The notes: a model not told the origin generated them from the sequence alone. A stretch of 64,000 bases of DNA from Metabacillus sp. B2-18 (GCF_021117275.1 NZ_CP088245.1:3571501-3635500), one strand, 5' to 3'. Shown: positions 37,550-47,977, counted from the first letter of the stretch. Made by a program: numbers and translations.

Positions 37550-39262
37550 CTAGCTAACATATCCAGCTACCCTATTACGTCCAGCTCGTTTTGCACCTAT
37601 ATACATCGCACGGTCTGCATGGCGTATTAGTGATAATGGATCATCTGCATCATTTGGTGCTGTCGCCACACCAAAGCTTGCTGTTACAAAAAGAGCTTGT
37701 GTATGATTTGAGTTTTGTAGTGTGGATTCAATGATAAATGGTATATTAGCTATTTTTTGTCTTAGCTCTTCAGCTATTTGCAGGCTGTCTTTGTTGCTAT
37801 AACCAGGCAGAAGAACAACAAATTCCTCTCCACCATACCTAGCAACTGTTCCATTTCCTCCTACAGCCTCCACAATTCTATTTGCCAATTCTATTAAAAC
37901 CTCATTGCCGGCATGATGCCCGTATGTATCATTTACTGACTTAAAATGATCTAAATCTATTAGAATAATAGAAAGGGATTTATTTTCCTGACTGCTAATT
38001 AATTCAAATTCTTTCTGAAGTTCATTTTCTATAAAGCGATAATTATATAATCCAGTAAGAGCGCAGTGCTCACTTTGTTTTTTTGTTTTCTCATAGTTTC
38101 TAGCATTTTCTATAGCAACACCGAGATATGTTGAAAGTAAGTCAATTAACATTAGCTGAGTTCGATCAAATGCCCTCTTTTTGTTGCTTGCTAAAATAAC
38201 GATTCCAACCAAATCTTGATTTCTCTTCACAGGTACTCCTATAACACTTTCAACAGACTCAGGGAGTTGAGAATGCTGTATATTTTTCCATTGCGCTCGA
38301 GAATGAAAAAGAACACTTTCTCTCATAGCGTACACATATCCAGATATACCTTTTTTAGTTGATTTATTCGTTTCTGGCTTTAGCTGAATAAAACCACTTT
38401 CAAACTCTCTTACAATTTTAAGCTTTTCTTGATCATAAACATCTATAATATAAGCTGCTTCAACAGGAATCATTTTCGTAATCTTTTCAATAAATATATT
38501 GAGAACTTCATTCTTTTGCAGCCTTTCTGTTAACTGGTGACCAATTTCACTTGCTTGCTGCAAATAATGATTAATTTGCTTGCTTTTGTAGTAAAGAGTC
38601 AGAATGATAGATAATGTTAATAGTGGAATACCTATAAATAGAATGGAGGAAATCCCGACTTCAAAATATAGAAAATATAAAGCTACTGCAAATGGAAACA
38701 CGATGATGGAAGTAACAAATTCCCATAGAAAGCTTTTTGTTAGAATATCAAACTTTTCCTTAAACAAAAGTGATTTAATTGCATTCAGTAACAGCTGATT
38801 TGAAAGGAATATAGTTGCTTCATAAGCAATGATTGCAGAAAGAAAATGAGCACTGTATCCATTTCTCCCATGTGTTCCACCTACTAAATAGTAAACGATT
38901 GCGCCTATTATTGAGATTGACAAAAACAGCAACGAATTAAGAGGCACTCGATACAGATCTTTTCTTCTTAATCGAAGCTTACTTAACAGGACAATCACTG
39001 CAATTTGAGTGAAAATGATCTCAACGAACAATCCAAAATAAAGAAAAACAACAAGTGAAACACCTTGAATATAAAACACTGGTGTATCATTAATTATAAT
39101 TGGAAAGAAAGCAACCAAACACATTAATACTAGAAATGAAATAAGATCGATTTCTAGACCTTTAATGGTAGGAGGCGACATTTGATAAGAAATCCATAGT
39201 AAAATGGGGGATAAAATGATCCATGTAGCCCAAATAAGAGCCTGTACCTTCTTATTCATCAA
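37550..39262 (-). CDS. Membrane-bound GAF-GGDEF diguanylate cyclase
   Basis: 570 residues. About seven membrane helices (residues 8-225) are followed by a GAF sensor domain (about 245-390, LIDLLSTYLGVAIENARNYE) and a C-terminal GGDEF domain. The active loop is RYGGEEF (GGEEF at 477-481), with IDLDHFKSVNDTYGHHAGNE upstream, so it should make c-di-GMP. The RxxD inhibitory site five residues before GGEEF is replaced by GGNG, predicting no product inhibition. It lies between the pilus locus and folC, next to a PilB with c-di-GMP-binding motifs. Confidence 0.9.
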   Translation of the reverse strand: MMNKKVQALIWATWIILSPILLWISYQMSPPTIKGLEIDLISFLVLMCLVAFFPIIINDTPVFYIQGVSLVVFLYFGLFVEIIFTQIAVIVLLSKLRLRRKDLYRVPLNSLLFLSISIIGAIVYYLVGGTHGRNGYSAHFLSAIIAYEATIFLSNQLLLNAIKSLLFKEKFDILTKSFLWEFVTSIIVFPFAVALYFLYFEVGISSILFIGIPLLTLSIILTLYYKSKQINHYLQQASEIGHQLTERLQKNEVLNIFIEKITKMIPVEAAYIIDVYDQEKLKIVREFESGFIQLKPETNKSTKKGISGYVYAMRESVLFHSRAQWKNIQHSQLPESVESVIGVPVKRNQDLVGIVILASNKKRAFDRTQLMLIDLLSTYLGVAIENARNYEKTKKQSEHCALTGLYNYRFIENELQKEFELISSQENKSLSIILIDLDHFKSVNDTYGHHAGNEVLIELANRIVEAVGGNGTVARYGGEEFVVLLPGYSNKDSLQIAEELRQKIANIPFIIESTLQNSNHTQALFVTASFGVATAPNDADDPLSLIRHADRAMYIGAKRAGRNRVAGYVS

Positions 39263-39365
39263 TCAGCCTCCTTTACAAAATAAGTATTTATTCCTATATT
39301 ATACTAAATTTAAAGAATATTTCTAAACTTTTTTCACTAAATATTTACACTAGTTTTCGTAGTCA

Positions 39366-40688
39366 TTATGTTCCTTTATTATGATTCTTTTTTATTAAAT
39401 AGCTCCTTATTTCCGATATAAAATATAATGATCCTGTAACGATAATTATATCTTCCTTTTCTCCCTGGAATAAATGAAGCAATTGATCCAACATTTCCTT
39501 CCAAGATTCAGAATAACTCTTTTCTTCATGTTTACAAGCAGAGTAAAGTTTTTCCGCGACTTCTGCCCTAGGAAAATCAAAAGTCGTAAAATGCATGGTA
39601 GCAGCAATACTACTAAGGCGGTCAATCATCTCCTCATACTCTTTATCTTTAAGTGCACTAAATAAAATATGAATATTCTTGTCCGAGTAATGACTCGTTA
39701 TAGTCTCAATTAGACTCTCAATTCCTTCATGATTATGAGCCCCATCGACAATGATAACGGGATTGCTATTAACCTGTTCAAATCTACCTTTCCACGTTGC
39801 TCTTAAAAGACCCTTATAGATTTGATCATCTGAGATTGTTAACTTGTTACTTTCCCTTAAATAATGTAAGGCTGAAACAGCTAATGCTGCATTTTTTGTT
39901 TGATGCTGTCCCCTCATCTGAATTTTAAGGTTTTCAAAAAAATAGCCTTCTGTTTCAACAGTAAATATTTCACCTCGCTCATAGGTGGAATGTTCAAGAA
40001 TGTGAATTTCTGAACCAACACTTAAACTTTCTGCGTCTAATTGCTTTGCTTTATTCTTTATTACCTGAAGTGCTTCATCTTTTTCTACCGCTGTTAGAAC
40101 CGGCACATTTTGTTTAATAATGCCTGCTTTTTCAGAAGCAATTTCAGTAATTGTATTCCCCAATATATTCATGTGATCATAGCCAACATTCGTAATAATG
40201 GATAATAGCGGGTTGATAATGTTGGTCGAATCCAGTCGGCCTCCTAAGCCTGTTTCCAGCAGCAGAATATCTGGTTGATTCAACTTACCGAAGTATAAGA
40301 ACATCATCGTTGTAATAATTTCAAATTCAGTTGGTCCACCGAGGTCAGTTTGTTCAATTTTCTCAACAAATGGCTTTACCTCATTTACGAGATTTAACAT
40401 GTCTACATCAGAAATTGGCTCTCCATTAACACTGATCCGCTCATTAAATGTTTCAATATAAGGTGATGTAAAAGTACCCACTTTATAATCTGCTTCCTTG
40501 AGTATGTGAAGCATGTAAGAAATTGTTGATCCCTTACCATTTGTACCAGCAACATGAATGGTAGGAATGTTCATTTCAGGATGACCCAGTTCTTTTAAAA
40601 GCCATTCCATCCTTTTTAATCCAGGTTTAACTCCAAATTTTAATCGACCATGTATCCAATCCACAGCATCCTCGTAACGGTTAAACAT
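39366..40688 (-). CDS. folC: Folylpolyglutamate/dihydrofolate synthase FolC
   Basis: Adds glutamate to dihydropteroate and folates, retaining them in the cell. The 440-residue protein has the Mur-ligase-type ATP site HVAGTNGKGSTISYML, the folate loop TSPYIETFNERI, the LLETGLGGRLDSTNI block and IIVDGAHNHEGI. The ATG at 40688 follows GGGAGGATACCA, so the longer ORF start is not used. In B. subtilis folC lies between valS and comC; here the pilus locus occupies the comC side. Confidence 0.96.
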   Translation of the reverse strand: MFNRYEDAVDWIHGRLKFGVKPGLKRMEWLLKELGHPEMNIPTIHVAGTNGKGSTISYMLHILKEADYKVGTFTSPYIETFNERISVNGEPISDVDMLNLVNEVKPFVEKIEQTDLGGPTEFEIITTMMFLYFGKLNQPDILLLETGLGGRLDSTNIINPLLSIITNVGYDHMNILGNTITEIASEKAGIIKQNVPVLTAVEKDEALQVIKNKAKQLDAESLSVGSEIHILEHSTYERGEIFTVETEGYFFENLKIQMRGQHQTKNAALAVSALHYLRESNKLTISDDQIYKGLLRATWKGRFEQVNSNPVIIVDGAHNHEGIESLIETITSHYSDKNIHILFSALKDKEYEEMIDRLSSIAATMHFTTFDFPRAEVAEKLYSACKHEEKSYSESWKEMLDQLLHLFQGEKEDIIIVTGSLYFISEIRSYLIKKNHNKGT

Positions 40689-40761
40689 TGGTATCCTCCC
40701 TTTAAAACAAGCCATTTAAAAACTCGGGGGAACTAAAATTAGCACCACCCGAGTTCATCTC

Positions 40762-43410
40762 TTAGCCCTTTAGTTCTTGAATTCTGGCTAATACAATATC
40801 ACGTTTTTCTCTATAATCGTTTTCTTTAGCTTTTTCCTCTTCAATGACTTTCTCAGGTGCTTTCTTTAAGAAGCCTTCATTGCCTAATTTCTTTTGAACG
40901 CGTTCTACTTCTTTATCAAGCTTTTCACGTTCTTTTTCAAGGCGTTTAATTTCTTCTTCAATATTAATTAACCCTTCAATTGGTAAAATAATTTCAGCAC
41001 CTGTAACAACAGCACTCATGGATTTTTCTGTTGAATCAACTTCTGTTGAGATGCTTAGAGAACTTGTATTACAGAATCTTTCAATATAAGCACGGTTGTT
41101 TTCAAGCTGTTTTAATACATCTTGATCTTTTGCTTTTATTCTCATTGGAATTTGCTTGCTCATTGGTGTGTTAACCTCTGCACGAATATTACGAACAGCA
41201 CGTATCACTTCAACTAATAACTTCATTTCTGTTGCTGCCGCGCGGTCTGTTAATTGTTCATTAACAGTCGGCCAAGCTGCAACTGTAATGGATTCACCTT
41301 TATGAGGAAGTGATTGCCAAATTTCTTCTGTAATGAATGGCATAAATGGATGCAGCAATCTCATTGTGTTATCAAGCACATAAGCAAGAATTGAACGAGT
41401 TGTTTTCTTCGCTGATTCATCTTCTCCATATAGAGGGAGCTTCGCCATTTCAATATACCAATCACAGAAATCATCCCATATGAAATTATATAGAAGACGT
41501 CCAACTTCACCAAATTCATATTTATCAGCAAGCTTTGTTACATTTTCAATCGTTTCATTTAAACGAGTTAAAATCCATTTATCAGCAACAGATTTTTCAC
41601 CAGTTAAATCAATTTCTTCATATGTTAAGCCATCCATATTCATCAACGCAAATCGTGATGCGTTCCAAATTTTATTAGCAAAATTCCAAGTAGATTCAAC
41701 TTTTTCATAGCTGAAACGTAAATCCTGACCCGGTGAACTTCCTGTTGATAAGAAGAAACGTAATGAATCAGCACCGTATTGATCAATAACTTCCATCGGA
41801 TCAACACCATTACCAAGTGATTTACTCATTTTACGTCCCTGCTCATCACGTACAAGACCATGGATTAACACATCCTTGAATGGACGTTTACCTGTAAATT
41901 CAAGGCCTTGGAAAATCATACGAGATACCCAGAAGAAGATAATGTCATAACCTGTTACAAGTACATCAGTTGGATAGTAACGTTTAAAGTCAGCTGACTC
42001 GGTATCCGGCCAATCCATTGTTGAGAACGGCCATAGCGCTGAGCTGAACCATGTATCAAGCACATCATTGTCTTGATTCCAGTTTTCAATATCAGCTGGT
42101 GCTTCCTGGTTTACATAAACCTCTCCAGTTTCTTTATGGTACCAAGCAGGTATTCTATGTCCCCACCAAAGCTGACGAGAGATACACCAATCACGAATAT
42201 TTTCCATCCAACGTAAGTACGTTTTCTCAAAACGATCTGGAACAAAGTTTACCTTCTCATCATCTTCTTGAAGCTTAATTGCTTCATCAGCAAGTGGCTG
42301 CATTTTAACAAACCATTGTGTAGAAAGGTAAGGCTCGACAACCGCACCACTTCGCTCACTATGACCAACTGAATGCATATGCTCTTCAATTTTGAAAAGT
42401 ACACCTGAATCTTGAAGATCTTTTACAATTTTCTTTCTGCATGCAAAACGGTCTAAGCCTTTATAAGCGCCTGCCTTGTCATTCATTGTTCCATCTTCAT
42501 TCATAACTAAAATACGTTCAAGGTTATGACGATTTCCGATTTCAAAATCATTAGGATCATGTGCTGGTGTAATTTTTACTGCACCAGAACCGAATTCCAT
42601 ATCAACATAATCATCGCCAACGATTGGAATTTCACGTCCTACGATTGGTAGTACAACGTTTTTGCCGATTAAATGTTTATATCTCTCATCTTCCGGATGA
42701 ACAGCAACAGCTGTATCTCCTAGCATTGTTTCCGGACGAGTTGTTGCGATTTCAATAGAGCCTGAACCGTCTGCTAATGGATAACGCATATGGTAGAAGG
42801 CACCTTGAACATCTTTATAAATAACTTCAATATCAGATAATGCTGTTTTTGTTTGTGGATCCCAGTTAATAATATATTCTCCACGATAAATTAAGCCTTT
42901 ATTATATAGTGTAACGAATACTTCACGAACTGCTTTTGAGAGTCCTTCATCAAGAGTAAATCGCTCACGACTATAATCAAGACCAAGACCCACTTTTGCC
43001 CATTGCTCACGAATATGACCAGCATATTCTTCTTTCCATTTCCAAGTTTCTTCAATGAACTTTTCTCTTCCTAAATCATATCTGGACTTTCCTTCTTCTT
43101 TTAACTTTGCTTCTACCTTTGCTTGTGTAGCAATCCCAGCATGGTCCATACCTGGAAGCCATAATACATCAAAGCCTTGCATTCTTTTCATACGTGTAAC
43201 AATGTCTTGCAATGTTGTATCCCAAGCATGACCTAAGTGCAGCTTTCCTGTTACGTTAGGCGGTGGGATGACAATTGTATAAGGTTGTTTCTTTTCGTCA
43301 CCTGTTGCCTCAAAGTACTTTCCTTCTAGCCAAAAAGAATAGCGATTTTTTTCAATTGCATTTGGATCATATTTTGTTGGTAATGAAACTTGTTGTTCAT
43401 TGTTTTCCAT
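40762..43410 (-). CDS. valS: Valine-tRNA ligase
   Basis: Class I aminoacyl-tRNA synthetase charging tRNA-Val. The 882-residue protein has the HIGH-type motif [15 protein letters not shown] near residue 50, the editing (CP1) domain, KMSKS in [11 protein letters not shown], the anticodon-binding domain and a C-terminal coiled coil (from about 810). The ATG at 43410 has AGGAGG seven bases upstream, and the length matches B. subtilis ValRS (880). Controlled by the T-box leader upstream. Confidence 0.98.
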   Translation of the reverse strand: MENNEQQVSLPTKYDPNAIEKNRYSFWLEGKYFEATGDEKKQPYTIVIPPPNVTGKLHLGHAWDTTLQDIVTRMKRMQGFDVLWLPGMDHAGIATQAKVEAKLKEEGKSRYDLGREKFIEETWKWKEEYAGHIREQWAKVGLGLDYSRERFTLDEGLSKAVREVFVTLYNKGLIYRGEYIINWDPQTKTALSDIEVIYKDVQGAFYHMRYPLADGSGSIEIATTRPETMLGDTAVAVHPEDERYKHLIGKNVVLPIVGREIPIVGDDYVDMEFGSGAVKITPAHDPNDFEIGNRHNLERILVMNEDGTMNDKAGAYKGLDRFACRKKIVKDLQDSGVLFKIEEHMHSVGHSERSGAVVEPYLSTQWFVKMQPLADEAIKLQEDDEKVNFVPDRFEKTYLRWMENIRDWCISRQLWWGHRIPAWYHKETGEVYVNQEAPADIENWNQDNDVLDTWFSSALWPFSTMDWPDTESADFKRYYPTDVLVTGYDIIFFWVSRMIFQGLEFTGKRPFKDVLIHGLVRDEQGRKMSKSLGNGVDPMEVIDQYGADSLRFFLSTGSSPGQDLRFSYEKVESTWNFANKIWNASRFALMNMDGLTYEEIDLTGEKSVADKWILTRLNETIENVTKLADKYEFGEVGRLLYNFIWDDFCDWYIEMAKLPLYGEDESAKKTTRSILAYVLDNTMRLLHPFMPFITEEIWQSLPHKGESITVAAWPTVNEQLTDRAAATEMKLLVEVIRAVRNIRAEVNTPMSKQIPMRIKAKDQDVLKQLENNRAYIERFCNTSSLSISTEVDSTEKSMSAVVTGAEIILPIEGLINIEEEIKRLEKEREKLDKEVERVQKKLGNEGFLKKAPEKVIEEEKAKENDYREKRDIVLARIQELKG

Positions 43411-43499
43411 TTGATTTCCTCCTAAATTTCTTTTACATTTTTTATGTACATGTGAAAGATTACTTGGTACCATTTCACATATTTTCCAATTTTAAAAAT

Positions 43500-43775
43500 A
43501 AAAAACTCCTTCCATCCATAAAAGGACGAAAGGAGAATATTTCGCGGTACCACCTTTTTTTATAGACCGTATAAATACTAAAAATATAGCAAAAAGATAC
43601 AGTCTACACACTCATCAATTTAACGGCTTTCAACCGGCTTCTCCTACTACATTTCAAAGAAGCAACTCCTGGGCGACCTTCCAATGCCTCTACTTAAGAA
43701 ATCTTCCAGCAATGATTTCTCTCTCTGTAAAGTGATGACGATTGTACTCTTCCCATTCAACGTTTCATCATTATG
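43500..43775 (-). promoter_or_regulatory. T-box riboswitch of valS
   Basis: On the minus strand the T-box core GGTGGTACCGCG (43543-43554) is followed by the terminator hairpin CTCCTTTCGTCC/GGATGGAAGGAG and a T run (ending near 43500). Upstream are the AGAGA-like CAGAGAGAG box and a long stem I with GGTC in its loop region, a plausible GUC valine specifier. Uncharged tRNA-Val would favour the antiterminator and allow valS transcription. The specifier choice is my inference; the T-box itself is clear. Confidence 0.93.
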
Positions 43776-44003
43776 TACTTTTACTTTAACAACTTATTCT
43801 ATATTACTAAACAATCCTTTTTTTCGTCAATATTTTCCCCATATTTCTTCCCTTTCATACAGGCACCTATCACAGAATCTTGGCATATTTTACATTAAGT
43901 GGTCCTTTGCACGAACATTTCTTTATTTTAAACACATAATATGAGCTATTTCTGAAAATGTGAGTAGTTTTATAGAAAAGCTTAAACGAGGAGGAGTTGT
44001 CAT

Positions 44004-44195
44004 ATGAAGAGGCGGTATAGCCCTTACACACTCCCGCCATGGCTTAGACAAATTCGGGCGGTCGGCGTACAGATTATTATTCCTTTAACTATCTTCCAGG
44101 GCATTCGAACTGTTTTCTTTCCTACAACATTTGATGTTCTTTTGCTCGGTATTTTAATCGGATTAGCCATTGCACTACGGTATGATTGGATTTAA
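44004..44195 (+). CDS. Small membrane protein of unknown function
   Basis: 63 residues (MKRRYSPYTLPPWLRQIRAV ...), with a basic N-terminus and two hydrophobic stretches (VQIIIPLTIFQGIRTVFF and FDVLLLGILIGLAIAL). A strong GAGGAGGAG site lies upstream of the ATG, and a bidirectional terminator follows, so this small gene is very likely expressed. It is on the plus strand between two minus-strand genes, valS and ysxE. I do not recognise a family. Confidence 0.75.
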   Translation: MKRRYSPYTLPPWLRQIRAVGVQIIIPLTIFQGIRTVFFPTTFDVLLLGILIGLAIALRYDWI

Positions 44196-44203
44196 CAGTA
44201 AAG

Positions 44204-44229
44204 AAGGAATCGGAAATGTCCGATTCCTT
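44204..44229. terminator. Bidirectional terminator between the small membrane protein gene and ysxE
   Basis: AAGGAATCGGA and TCCGATTCCTT pair perfectly around AATG. T's follow on the plus strand; on the minus strand the stem is followed by CTTTACTG, so it is stronger for the plus-strand gene. Confidence 0.85.
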
Positions 44230-44237
44230 TTCATTTT

Positions 44238-45281
44238 TTAAGATTCAGTTTGTGCCTCTGCTGCTTCTGCTTCCATTTTCTTTCTGTTTTCTATTTCAGA
44301 AACCTTCATTACAAAGTACTCAATATTTTTAAATTGCCAATAAGCTCTCACAAGCTGTTTATTTGCTTCTAACTCAGAGCTCTTTTTCCCTTTTTTTGAA
44401 TAGTTTTTAATGAATCGACATAGTCGCTCTGGATAAGCCAAATACCCAATAAATAAAAGCATTTCCTCTTCTGTAAATGGGTAGTCTTTTTGATAGGAAT
44501 AAAACCAATTCACAACATCATCACTTTGAATTGGATACGTTCTCGCAGTTCGATTCAAAAATAATAAAAAATCATCAATAGGACTTGAATAAGACGATTT
44601 CTCAAAGTTTGATAAATAACCATTACCATCATCATCATATAAGAAGTGGCGTGCAGATACTTTTCCATGTGTTAACACTACTCTTGAAGACTTTTTATCT
44701 GTCATTTTCTCATACCACTCATCGAGTTTTTTACGAGAAAATTCAATGGCTCTTGATACCTCAGTATAGTAAGTAACGGCTTGCAACTCAAATGGAGATA
44801 AATAAATCTTTTTCTCACATTGTTCAACAAATGTTTCAAAACGTGCTTTTTCTTCATCCCACTTATTCGTTAGTTTTTCATAATGAGTTGTTGCCTCTTG
44901 ACCATCAAGTGATATTTTCTTTTCTGTTCGTTTGTGAAGGTTTGCTACCTCTTTAAATAGAAGCTGATGACGAGCATCACGCTCTTCTTCTTGTTCATTC
45001 ACAAGCCACGGCATTAAGTAATAGTACTCCCCATTATATTGAGAAATAAGCTGCTGCTGTTTATTCCTTAAAAGGGGAACATAATTTGAATACTTTTGTT
45101 CATTTAAGATTCGAATAGAATCAACAAAATATGGATTAAATTCACTTGATAATTTCTTTAATACATAAGGACCTGTATCTGTATATACCTTAATTGTTTT
45201 CTTGGTGATTTCCTCTGTATATTCAGGGTGTAAATCGTAATTTTTTAACAAAGGCCTTACTTCGCTTAGCTGCATCGACAT
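44238..45281 (-). CDS. ysxE: Spore coat-associated kinase-like protein YsxE
   Basis: Member of the CotS/YutH/YsxE group of aminoglycoside-phosphotransferase-fold proteins linked to the spore coat. 347 residues. The family's early KTIKVYTDTGPYVLKKL block and the catalytic-loop-like VLTHGKVSARHFLYDDDGNG segment are present, although the usual HGD catalytic motif reads HGK, so kinase activity is doubtful. It lies directly downstream of spoVID, as in B. subtilis. Confidence 0.88.
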   Translation of the reverse strand: MSMQLSEVRPLLKNYDLHPEYTEEITKKTIKVYTDTGPYVLKKLSSEFNPYFVDSIRILNEQKYSNYVPLLRNKQQQLISQYNGEYYYLMPWLVNEQEEERDARHQLLFKEVANLHKRTEKKISLDGQEATTHYEKLTNKWDEEKARFETFVEQCEKKIYLSPFELQAVTYYTEVSRAIEFSRKKLDEWYEKMTDKKSSRVVLTHGKVSARHFLYDDDGNGYLSNFEKSSYSSPIDDFLLFLNRTARTYPIQSDDVVNWFYSYQKDYPFTEEEMLLFIGYLAYPERLCRFIKNYSKKGKKSSELEANKQLVRAYWQFKNIEYFVMKVSEIENRKKMEAEAAEAQTES

Positions 45282-45316
45282 AGATCATATCACCTCTACT
45301 CCTTAGAAAGAAAATT

Positions 45317-45354
45317 GAAAAAAACAGCCGAGGAAAAAGATGCCCCATGCTGTT
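45317..45354 (-). terminator. Weak terminator-like hairpin between spoVID and ysxE
   Basis: AACAGC/GCTGTT arms with an interrupted inner helix and a T run on the minus strand. This would reduce rather than abolish readthrough into ysxE. Confidence 0.4.
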
Positions 45355-45381
45355 CTTTGTCTTTCAAATAAATAATAAATG

Positions 45382-46557
45382 TTATTTACTTGTTGAGTAT
45401 GCAGGGATATAAAGAATTTGTCCTTCATATACATCTTGATCTGCATGAAACTCATTTACACGTAAAATTTGTTGAATGGAAATTTCATATTTCTCACTAA
45501 TTAATTCAAGTGTATCTCCTTGTTGAACAATACACATTTTCACTCTGGAGAAATCTTCTTCTTCGTCTCTTGCAAATAAACTTGTTAAGTAATGAGCATC
45601 CTTTGTTTCTCCCTCTTCACGACCAACTTCATCTTTCTTTTGTAAATCTTCATCTACATTTGTTGGCTCTTCTTCGGTTTTAGAGAAAAAGGAATATTGT
45701 ACTTCTTTAGGTTCTGGAGTTGGTTCTTCTCTTCTTACTTCCACAACAAATGGATCATAAACCTCTTCTTCAGTTTGTCCTTGCTCAACATTAACTTCTT
45801 CTTCAACAGCCGGTTCAGGCTCTACAATTTCTTTATCGTATTCAGCAGGTGACGTTTCAACCACTACTTCTTCTACTTCTTCTACTTCTTCCTCACGCTC
45901 TTCAACTACATCCTGTTCTTTCGTGACAGAGAAGGATGGTGATAATTTGTCCACGTCTTCTTCATCTAACTTTCTTTCCTCATAGAAAGAAGAAAAAGGT
46001 GAAGGTGCAGGCTCTATGCTTGAAACAGGCTCGGAATTATTATGTTCTGCAGTGTTTTGTTCTTCACGGAAAAGAGCTTCAAATGCTTCTTCCTTAGGTT
46101 CCTCTGCAGGTCTCACCTCTTCTTCTTCCGCTGTCTCTCCATTCGAAATTCCGCTTATAGATAAATCAGCTATTAATTTTAAGCAAGCATGTTCGGGTAA
46201 ATCATAATCAAAGGATTCGATCGAAACATACACCTCGTCTAGCTGTTGAATTCGATTTCTAGGAATCGTAATATCAACAGGGAAACGATGATTTAAGACG
46301 CTCACACCATCTTCACGTGTATCAACCTCATTTACATAACGTACATTTGCATATTCGAACGTTTCCTCTTCAGAACTTTCCGCTTCTATTTTATATTCCC
46401 CAGTAAGCTGCAGGGCACCACGAATTGAAATGTACTGATCATGCTCATGAATGGCAATATCCGGATCTAAAGAAATAGATAAAAGTTCAGATACTTCCTG
46501 TCCTTTTTGAAACCAAACAGACTCTTCTACTGAGAAACGTAGTTGTTGTTGTGACAA
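45382..46557 (-). CDS. spoVID: Spore coat morphogenetic protein SpoVID
   Basis: Directs encasement of the spore by coat proteins and interacts with SafA and SpoIVA in B. subtilis. The 391-residue protein has a conserved N-terminal domain (1-150, LRFSVEESVWFQKGQEVSEL), a long acidic Glu-rich middle (about 150-335) and a C-terminal LysM domain (VQQGDTLELISEKYEISIQQ). The upstream region carries TCATAAA and CATAAAT spaced by 14, resembling a sigma-E promoter, as expected for a mother-cell gene; this match is tentative. Confidence 0.93.
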   Translation of the reverse strand: MSQQQLRFSVEESVWFQKGQEVSELLSISLDPDIAIHEHDQYISIRGALQLTGEYKIEAESSEEETFEYANVRYVNEVDTREDGVSVLNHRFPVDITIPRNRIQQLDEVYVSIESFDYDLPEHACLKLIADLSISGISNGETAEEEEVRPAEEPKEEAFEALFREEQNTAEHNNSEPVSSIEPAPSPFSSFYEERKLDEEDVDKLSPSFSVTKEQDVVEEREEEVEEVEEVVVETSPAEYDKEIVEPEPAVEEEVNVEQGQTEEEVYDPFVVEVRREEPTPEPKEVQYSFFSKTEEEPTNVDEDLQKKDEVGREEGETKDAHYLTSLFARDEEEDFSRVKMCIVQQGDTLELISEKYEISIQQILRVNEFHADQDVYEGQILYIPAYSTSK

Positions 46558-46651
46558 AAATATTTCCTCCTTTCAAATACCTAGCAAAATAACTATGACA
46601 TTACAGATTTATGTGTGAAAGGAGGAATTTATGATGAAATTTTAAAAAACA

Positions 46652-46683
46652 AAAAAATCCACCACAAATGTGATGGATTTTTT
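46652..46683 (-). terminator. Terminator of the hem operon
   Basis: AAAAAATCCA..CAC and GTG..TGGATTTTTT pair around AAAT with one mismatch, followed by T's. It lies right after the hemL stop codon. Confidence 0.85.
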
Positions 46684-46687
46684 CTAA

Positions 46688-47977
46688 TTATTTTTTTAAT
46701 TCAGCAAATGCCTTCTTAGCAGCTTCTATTGTATGATCAATGTCCGCGTCTGTGTGTGCTGTTGATAGGAATAATCCTTCAAATTGTGATGGAGGAAGGA
46801 ATACTCCTTGATTTGCCATGCTACGATAGTAGCTGGCAAAGAAATCAAGATTTGATGTTTTCGCTTTTTCGTAATTTGTTACATCTTCATTAGTAAAGAA
46901 AAAGCCAATCATAGAGCCGGCACGATTGATTGTATGCGGAATTTCATACTCATTAGCAGCAGCTGACAGTCCTTCCTCAAGACGATCTGCTTTACGAATA
47001 AATTCCTTATAAGAATCTCTTGTTAGCTGTTTTAATGTTTCATATCCCGCTGTCATCGCGAGTGGGTTTCCTGATAAAGTTCCTGCTTGATAAATTGGTC
47101 CACTTGGAGCAATTTGCTTCATAATTTCCGCTTTACCACCATAAGCTCCTACAGGTAAACCTCCACCGATTACCTTGCCAAGGCATGTTAAATCAGGTGT
47201 TACACCGTAATAGTCTTGAGCACAGCCATAGTCTACACGAAACCCTGTCATAACCTCATCAAAGATTAATAAAGCACCATATTGTTCTGTAATTGCTCGT
47301 AATCCCTCAAGAAAACCTGGTTGAGGTGGAACAACTCCCATGTTCCCTGCTACAGGTTCTACAATGATCCCTGCAATATCTTCTCCAAATTGTTCAAATG
47401 CATATTGAATGCTTTCTAAATCATTGTACGGAACGGTAATTGTATTTTTCGCAATTCCTTCAGGTACACCAGGACTATCTGGTAATCCTAACGTTGCAAC
47501 TCCTGATCCTGCTTTAATCAGTAAAGAATCACCATGACCATGGTAGCAGCCCTCAAACTTAATAATTTTATTTCGTCCAGTATAGCCCCTTGCTAATCGT
47601 AATGCACTCATCGTTGCTTCCGTTCCTGAGCTTACCATACGGACGATTTCAATCGAAGGCACACGATCTATTACAAGCTTTGCAAGTTCGTTTTCAATCA
47701 GAGTAGGAGCACCAAAGCTTGTACCTGACTCTACAACTTTTTTAATCGCTTCAACTACAGTATCGTTTGAATGACCATGAATAAGCGGTCCCCAGGAAAG
47801 AACATAGTCAATATATTCGTTTCCATCGATATCATAAATTTTTGAGCCTTTTCCTCGTTCCATGAATATAGGATTCATTCCAACAGATTTAAATGCTCTT
47901 ACAGGACTATTAACACCACCGGGCATTAATGATTGAGCTTCATGAAATGCACTTTCGCTTTTTTGATAGCTATTCAT
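46688..47977 (-). CDS. hemL: Glutamate-1-semialdehyde 2,1-aminomutase HemL
   Basis: Makes 5-aminolevulinate from glutamate-1-semialdehyde, the second step of C5 heme synthesis. 429 residues. PLP-binding features are [31 protein letters not shown] and the Schiff-base lysine in [18 protein letters not shown]. The ATG at 47977 aligns with the B. subtilis start and has AAGAGG seven bases upstream; an ATG two codons earlier (47983) is also possible. The last gene of the hem operon. Confidence 0.97.
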   Translation of the reverse strand: MNSYQKSESAFHEAQSLMPGGVNSPVRAFKSVGMNPIFMERGKGSKIYDIDGNEYIDYVLSWGPLIHGHSNDTVVEAIKKVVESGTSFGAPTLIENELAKLVIDRVPSIEIVRMVSSGTEATMSALRLARGYTGRNKIIKFEGCYHGHGDSLLIKAGSGVATLGLPDSPGVPEGIAKNTITVPYNDLESIQYAFEQFGEDIAGIIVEPVAGNMGVVPPQPGFLEGLRAITEQYGALLIFDEVMTGFRVDYGCAQDYYGVTPDLTCLGKVIGGGLPVGAYGGKAEIMKQIAPSGPIYQAGTLSGNPLAMTAGYETLKQLTRDSYKEFIRKADRLEEGLSAAANEYEIPHTINRAGSMIGFFFTNEDVTNYEKAKTSNLDFFASYYRSMANQGVFLPPSQFEGLFLSTAHTDADIDHTIEAAKKAFAELKK

